The position numbers and the translations under genes are program-made. Below, piece by piece: positions 62,150-64,000 of a stretch of DNA of 64,000 bases (positions are counted from its first letter, which is position 1; each line of letters opens with the position of its first letter). The notes under the pieces were generated by a model. It made no database searches and was not told the DNA's origin. It was given only the letters and a program-made list of their open reading frames with translations. This DNA is from an uncultured Sulfitobacter sp. (GTDB lineage Bacteria; Pseudomonadota; Alphaproteobacteria; Rhodobacterales; Rhodobacteraceae), in contig NZ_CANMQD010000001.1 of assembly GCF_947499945.1 (NCBI RefSeq), forward strand, positions 1,612,001-1,676,000. The letters are read 5' to 3'.

Positions 62150-62578
62150 ATGATGGCTGGCGAGAGTGACAGAACCGAAAAAATGACGGCTGCCCTGCGT
62201 AAAGCGGGAATTCGTGTCACCCGTCAGCGGATTGCATTGCTTGGGGTTCTTGCAGAAGCTGACGATCACCCCGATGCGGTTGAGTTGCACGATCGCGCCA
62301 AGCGGATCGAGCCGACCGTTTCACTCGCTACGGTGTACCGCACCCTGTCTGTGCTGGAGGAAAGTGGCGTTGTGCATCGGCATTCCTTTAAAGGAGGTGG
62401 TGCGCGATTCGAGACTTCCCATGAAGAGCATCACGATCACATCCTGGATGTGGACACCGGAGAGGTAATTGAATTTCAGTCCGACAAAATCGAACGACTC
62501 CAAGACGAGATCGCGCGTGAGTTGGGGTATGAAGTCGTTCATCATCGGCTTGAGCTTTACTGTCGCAAGAAACGCTAA
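62150..62578 (+). CDS. Fur-family metal regulator (probably Mur)
   Basis: A 142-residue Fur-family protein. The winged helix (LRKAGIRVTRQRIALLGVLA, SLATVYRTLSVLEESGVV) is followed by the dimerisation and metal domain with the His-rich EEHHDHILDVDTGEVIEF. Alphaproteobacterial members adjacent to sitABCD usually are the manganese-responsive Mur. ATG 62150 is followed by a second ATG at 62153. The stop overlaps the convergent DMT gene by 4 bp. Confidence 0.92.
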   Translation: MMAGESDRTEKMTAALRKAGIRVTRQRIALLGVLAEADDHPDAVELHDRAKRIEPTVSLATVYRTLSVLEESGVVHRHSFKGGGARFETSHEEHHDHILDVDTGEVIEFQSDKIERLQDEIARELGYEVVHHRLELYCRKKR

Positions 62579-63462
62579 GCTCTTTTGAGGCGCCGTTCGC
62601 GCCAAACGATGAGCAGGCCACTTGCGAGGATCAGGAGCGCACCAGGGAAGAGTTCGTTCCATGGTGCTTCGTCAAAGAAGATCCAGCCAAGCAAAAACGC
62701 TAATGGAATACCGAAATAGTTAAACGGGGCGAGGTTACTTTGCTCCGCCATGCGGTAGGCCATGATCAACAACAATACGGCAGAGCCGCCAAATCCACCC
62801 ATTGCGATCAGCCAGAGGATGTCTGTCGCGCGGTCCAATGGTGAAAAGTCACCTGTGATAAATGCAAGGATCACGGCACCCAACAACGCAACAATGCTGG
62901 AATAGAGATTGATTAAAGGGGTGGGCACATTATCGTCCATCATGCGCGCGGTCACACCAACCATGGCATAACAGACAGCAGCGCCCAGAGGCAGGAGCGC
63001 AGCAGGCGAGAAGGTGTCCGACCCGGGCCGCACAATCCAGACCACACCAATAAAACCAAGGACGACTGCACCCCACCTGATCCAACCGACTTTTTCCCCC
63101 AGCAGTACAGTTGCCAAGGCCACAGCAAACAGCGAATTGGCATAGGTAATCGTAGACGCTGTGGCAAAGGTCAGAAGCCCGAGCGACAGATAAAACGAGA
63201 ATTGAGCAAAGGTCAGGATGACACCGCGTGACAGGGCCAATCGCCACTGCCTAAGCTTCCATATCCTCCCCTTCGCGTGCCAATCGCGAGAGCCATACAG
63301 GATAATCAAGGAGGGAATTAACCCAAAGGTATTCCGATACGCAGAGAGTTCAGCCGCGCCGTAACGCGGAGAGAGATACTTAATGATCAGACCCATCGCA
63401 TCAAAAAGCGTCAGGGCGCAAAGCAGCAGCAAGACGGCCGTCAGGGTCCGATCAGTTTTCAT
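62575..63462 (-). CDS. EamA/DMT-family transporter
   Basis: A 295-residue inner-membrane exporter-type protein with ten membrane segments in two EamA repeats. TILASASTITYAN-like (TFATASTITYANSLFAVAL) and ALLPLGAAVCYAMVGVTARM are repeat-typical. ATG 63462 is the first residue with a normal first helix; an ATG at 63567 would add 35 residues without a ribosome-binding site. The substrate is unknown. Confidence 0.85.
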   Translation of the reverse strand: MKTDRTLTAVLLLLCALTLFDAMGLIIKYLSPRYGAAELSAYRNTFGLIPSLIILYGSRDWHAKGRIWKLRQWRLALSRGVILTFAQFSFYLSLGLLTFATASTITYANSLFAVALATVLLGEKVGWIRWGAVVLGFIGVVWIVRPGSDTFSPAALLPLGAAVCYAMVGVTARMMDDNVPTPLINLYSSIVALLGAVILAFITGDFSPLDRATDILWLIAMGGFGGSAVLLLIMAYRMAEQSNLAPFNYFGIPLAFLLGWIFFDEAPWNELFPGALLILASGLLIVWRERRLKRA

Positions 63463-63640
63463 CCCGCCATGATGTGTCGTTAGCAAGGTAATGACCAGAA
63501 AGGAAATCGGGAAACCTAACCATTGAAGTGAAATCGATTGCACCGCTTGGGGGAGTTCGCCTACCATAAATTAGAAAAAGTACCCATTTGACGGCGTGCG
63601 ATTTGCGCAAAATAGATGTGTACAAATTAGGAGAACAAAA

Positions 63641-63811
63641 ATGAAGACCGAGGCAAGAGCCGTTACTGCCAAGCGGACATCTGTCCTTCCCGCGATTTTT
63701 GCGCTGGTTTTGGGTGTTCTTATTGTAACCATGTCGGGTCATCTACAGGCGGAAACTTTGCATAGTGCTGCCCATGATATGCGCCACGCAAACGGTTTTC
63801 CCTGTCACTAA
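63641..63811 (+). CDS. cbtB: CbtB cobalt transporter subunit
   Basis: A 56-residue single-helix protein. The helix (about 15-32) is followed by the His-rich, conserved end HSAAHDMRHANGFPCH of CbtB, the small partner of CbtA in predicted cobalt import. ATG 63641 follows AGGAGAAC. A weak promoter-like TTGACG (63588) and AATAGA (63611) pair lies upstream. I see no cobalamin riboswitch in the short gap to the DMT gene, though many cbtAB operons have one. Confidence 0.9.
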   Translation: MKTEARAVTAKRTSVLPAIFALVLGVLIVTMSGHLQAETLHSAAHDMRHANGFPCH

Positions 63812-63814
63812 AAT

Positions 63815-64000
63815 ATGTTGTCAAAATTACTAACCGGCAGTTTGTTTGCTGGCGCGGCCGCAGGGTTGATCGCAGGTCTGCTGCAGCTCTTTTTTGTTCA
63901 GCCGGTCCTATTGCATGCCGAGCTTTACGAAAGTGGTACGTTGGTGCATTTTGGCGCGGTGGCCCCTTCGGTACAGCCAAACCTCCCATTTTTTAATCCT
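63815..64000 (+). CDS. cbtA: CbtA cobalt transporter subunit (partial, cut by window end)
   Basis: The first 62 residues of CbtA, starting 3 bp after the cbtB stop. The hydrophobic start MLSKLLTGSLFAGAAAGLIA and the following QLFFVQPVLLHAELYESG match the first helix and loop of the family. The gene continues beyond base 64000. Confidence 0.9.
   Translation, partial: MLSKLLTGSLFAGAAAGLIAGLLQLFFVQPVLLHAELYESGTLVHFGAVAPSVQPNLPFFNP

Overview
The window looks like a chromosomal segment of an alphaproteobacterium of the Rhodobacteraceae (roseobacter-type). The main evidence is the flagellin regulators FlaF and FlbT beside a short flagellin, a MotE-like gene in the motor operon, a DUF1217 flagellar gene, a SitABCD manganese transporter divergent from a Fur/Mur regulator, CbtB/CbtA, and a choice-of-anchor/Hint secreted protein. 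Genes are tightly packed, with many 1-4 bp start/stop overlaps. I see no rRNA, tRNA, CRISPR array, insertion sequence or prophage.

Layout. 0-9.3 kb: a Hint-domain secreted protein, then dapE, a GNAT acetyltransferase, a DUF2064 glycosyltransferase-like gene and rnr (RNase R) in one run, then a GST divergent from a WYL regulator, and an MltB-type lytic transglycosylase. 9.2-21.9 kb: a polyamine block with two complete ABC importers. The minus-strand unit is aminotransferase, ATPase, binding protein and two enlarged permeases. The plus-strand unit is binding protein, ATPase, two permeases and a PuuB-like oxidase. They diverge from a 224-bp region that carries the same 11-mer in opposite orientations near each start.

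21.9-53.4 kb: a flagellar supercluster. It encodes hook capping and length control (flgD, fliK), rod and hook (flgB, C, F, G, E, fliE, flgJ), junction (flgK, flgL), rings (flgH, flgI, flgA, fliF), export (flhA, flhB, fliP, Q, R, H, I), flagellin and its control (fliC, flaF, flbT), switch protein fliN, and stator genes (motA, motB, a MotE-like gene, two fliL-like genes). A large periplasmic beta/TPR-like protein follows motA. I do not find fliG, fliM, fliO, fliD or fliS. TTAA-N7-TTAA-like (CtrA-type) sites lie in several of the promoter regions. A half-length flippase-like gene sits between fliP and flgI.

53.5-64 kb: an MFS transporter interrupted by one in-frame stop, trhO (tRNA U34 hydroxylation), NAD salvage genes pncA and pncB with a class IV aminotransferase, sitABCD and fur/mur around a Fur-box-like palindrome, a DMT exporter, and cbtB followed by a cbtA that runs off the window end.

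The candidates most worth following are the motA-linked PflA/MotC-like periplasmic protein with its MotE-like neighbour, the shared operator of the polyamine block together with its enlarged permeases, and the interrupted MFS gene. All functions come from reading the sequence; no database search was run.
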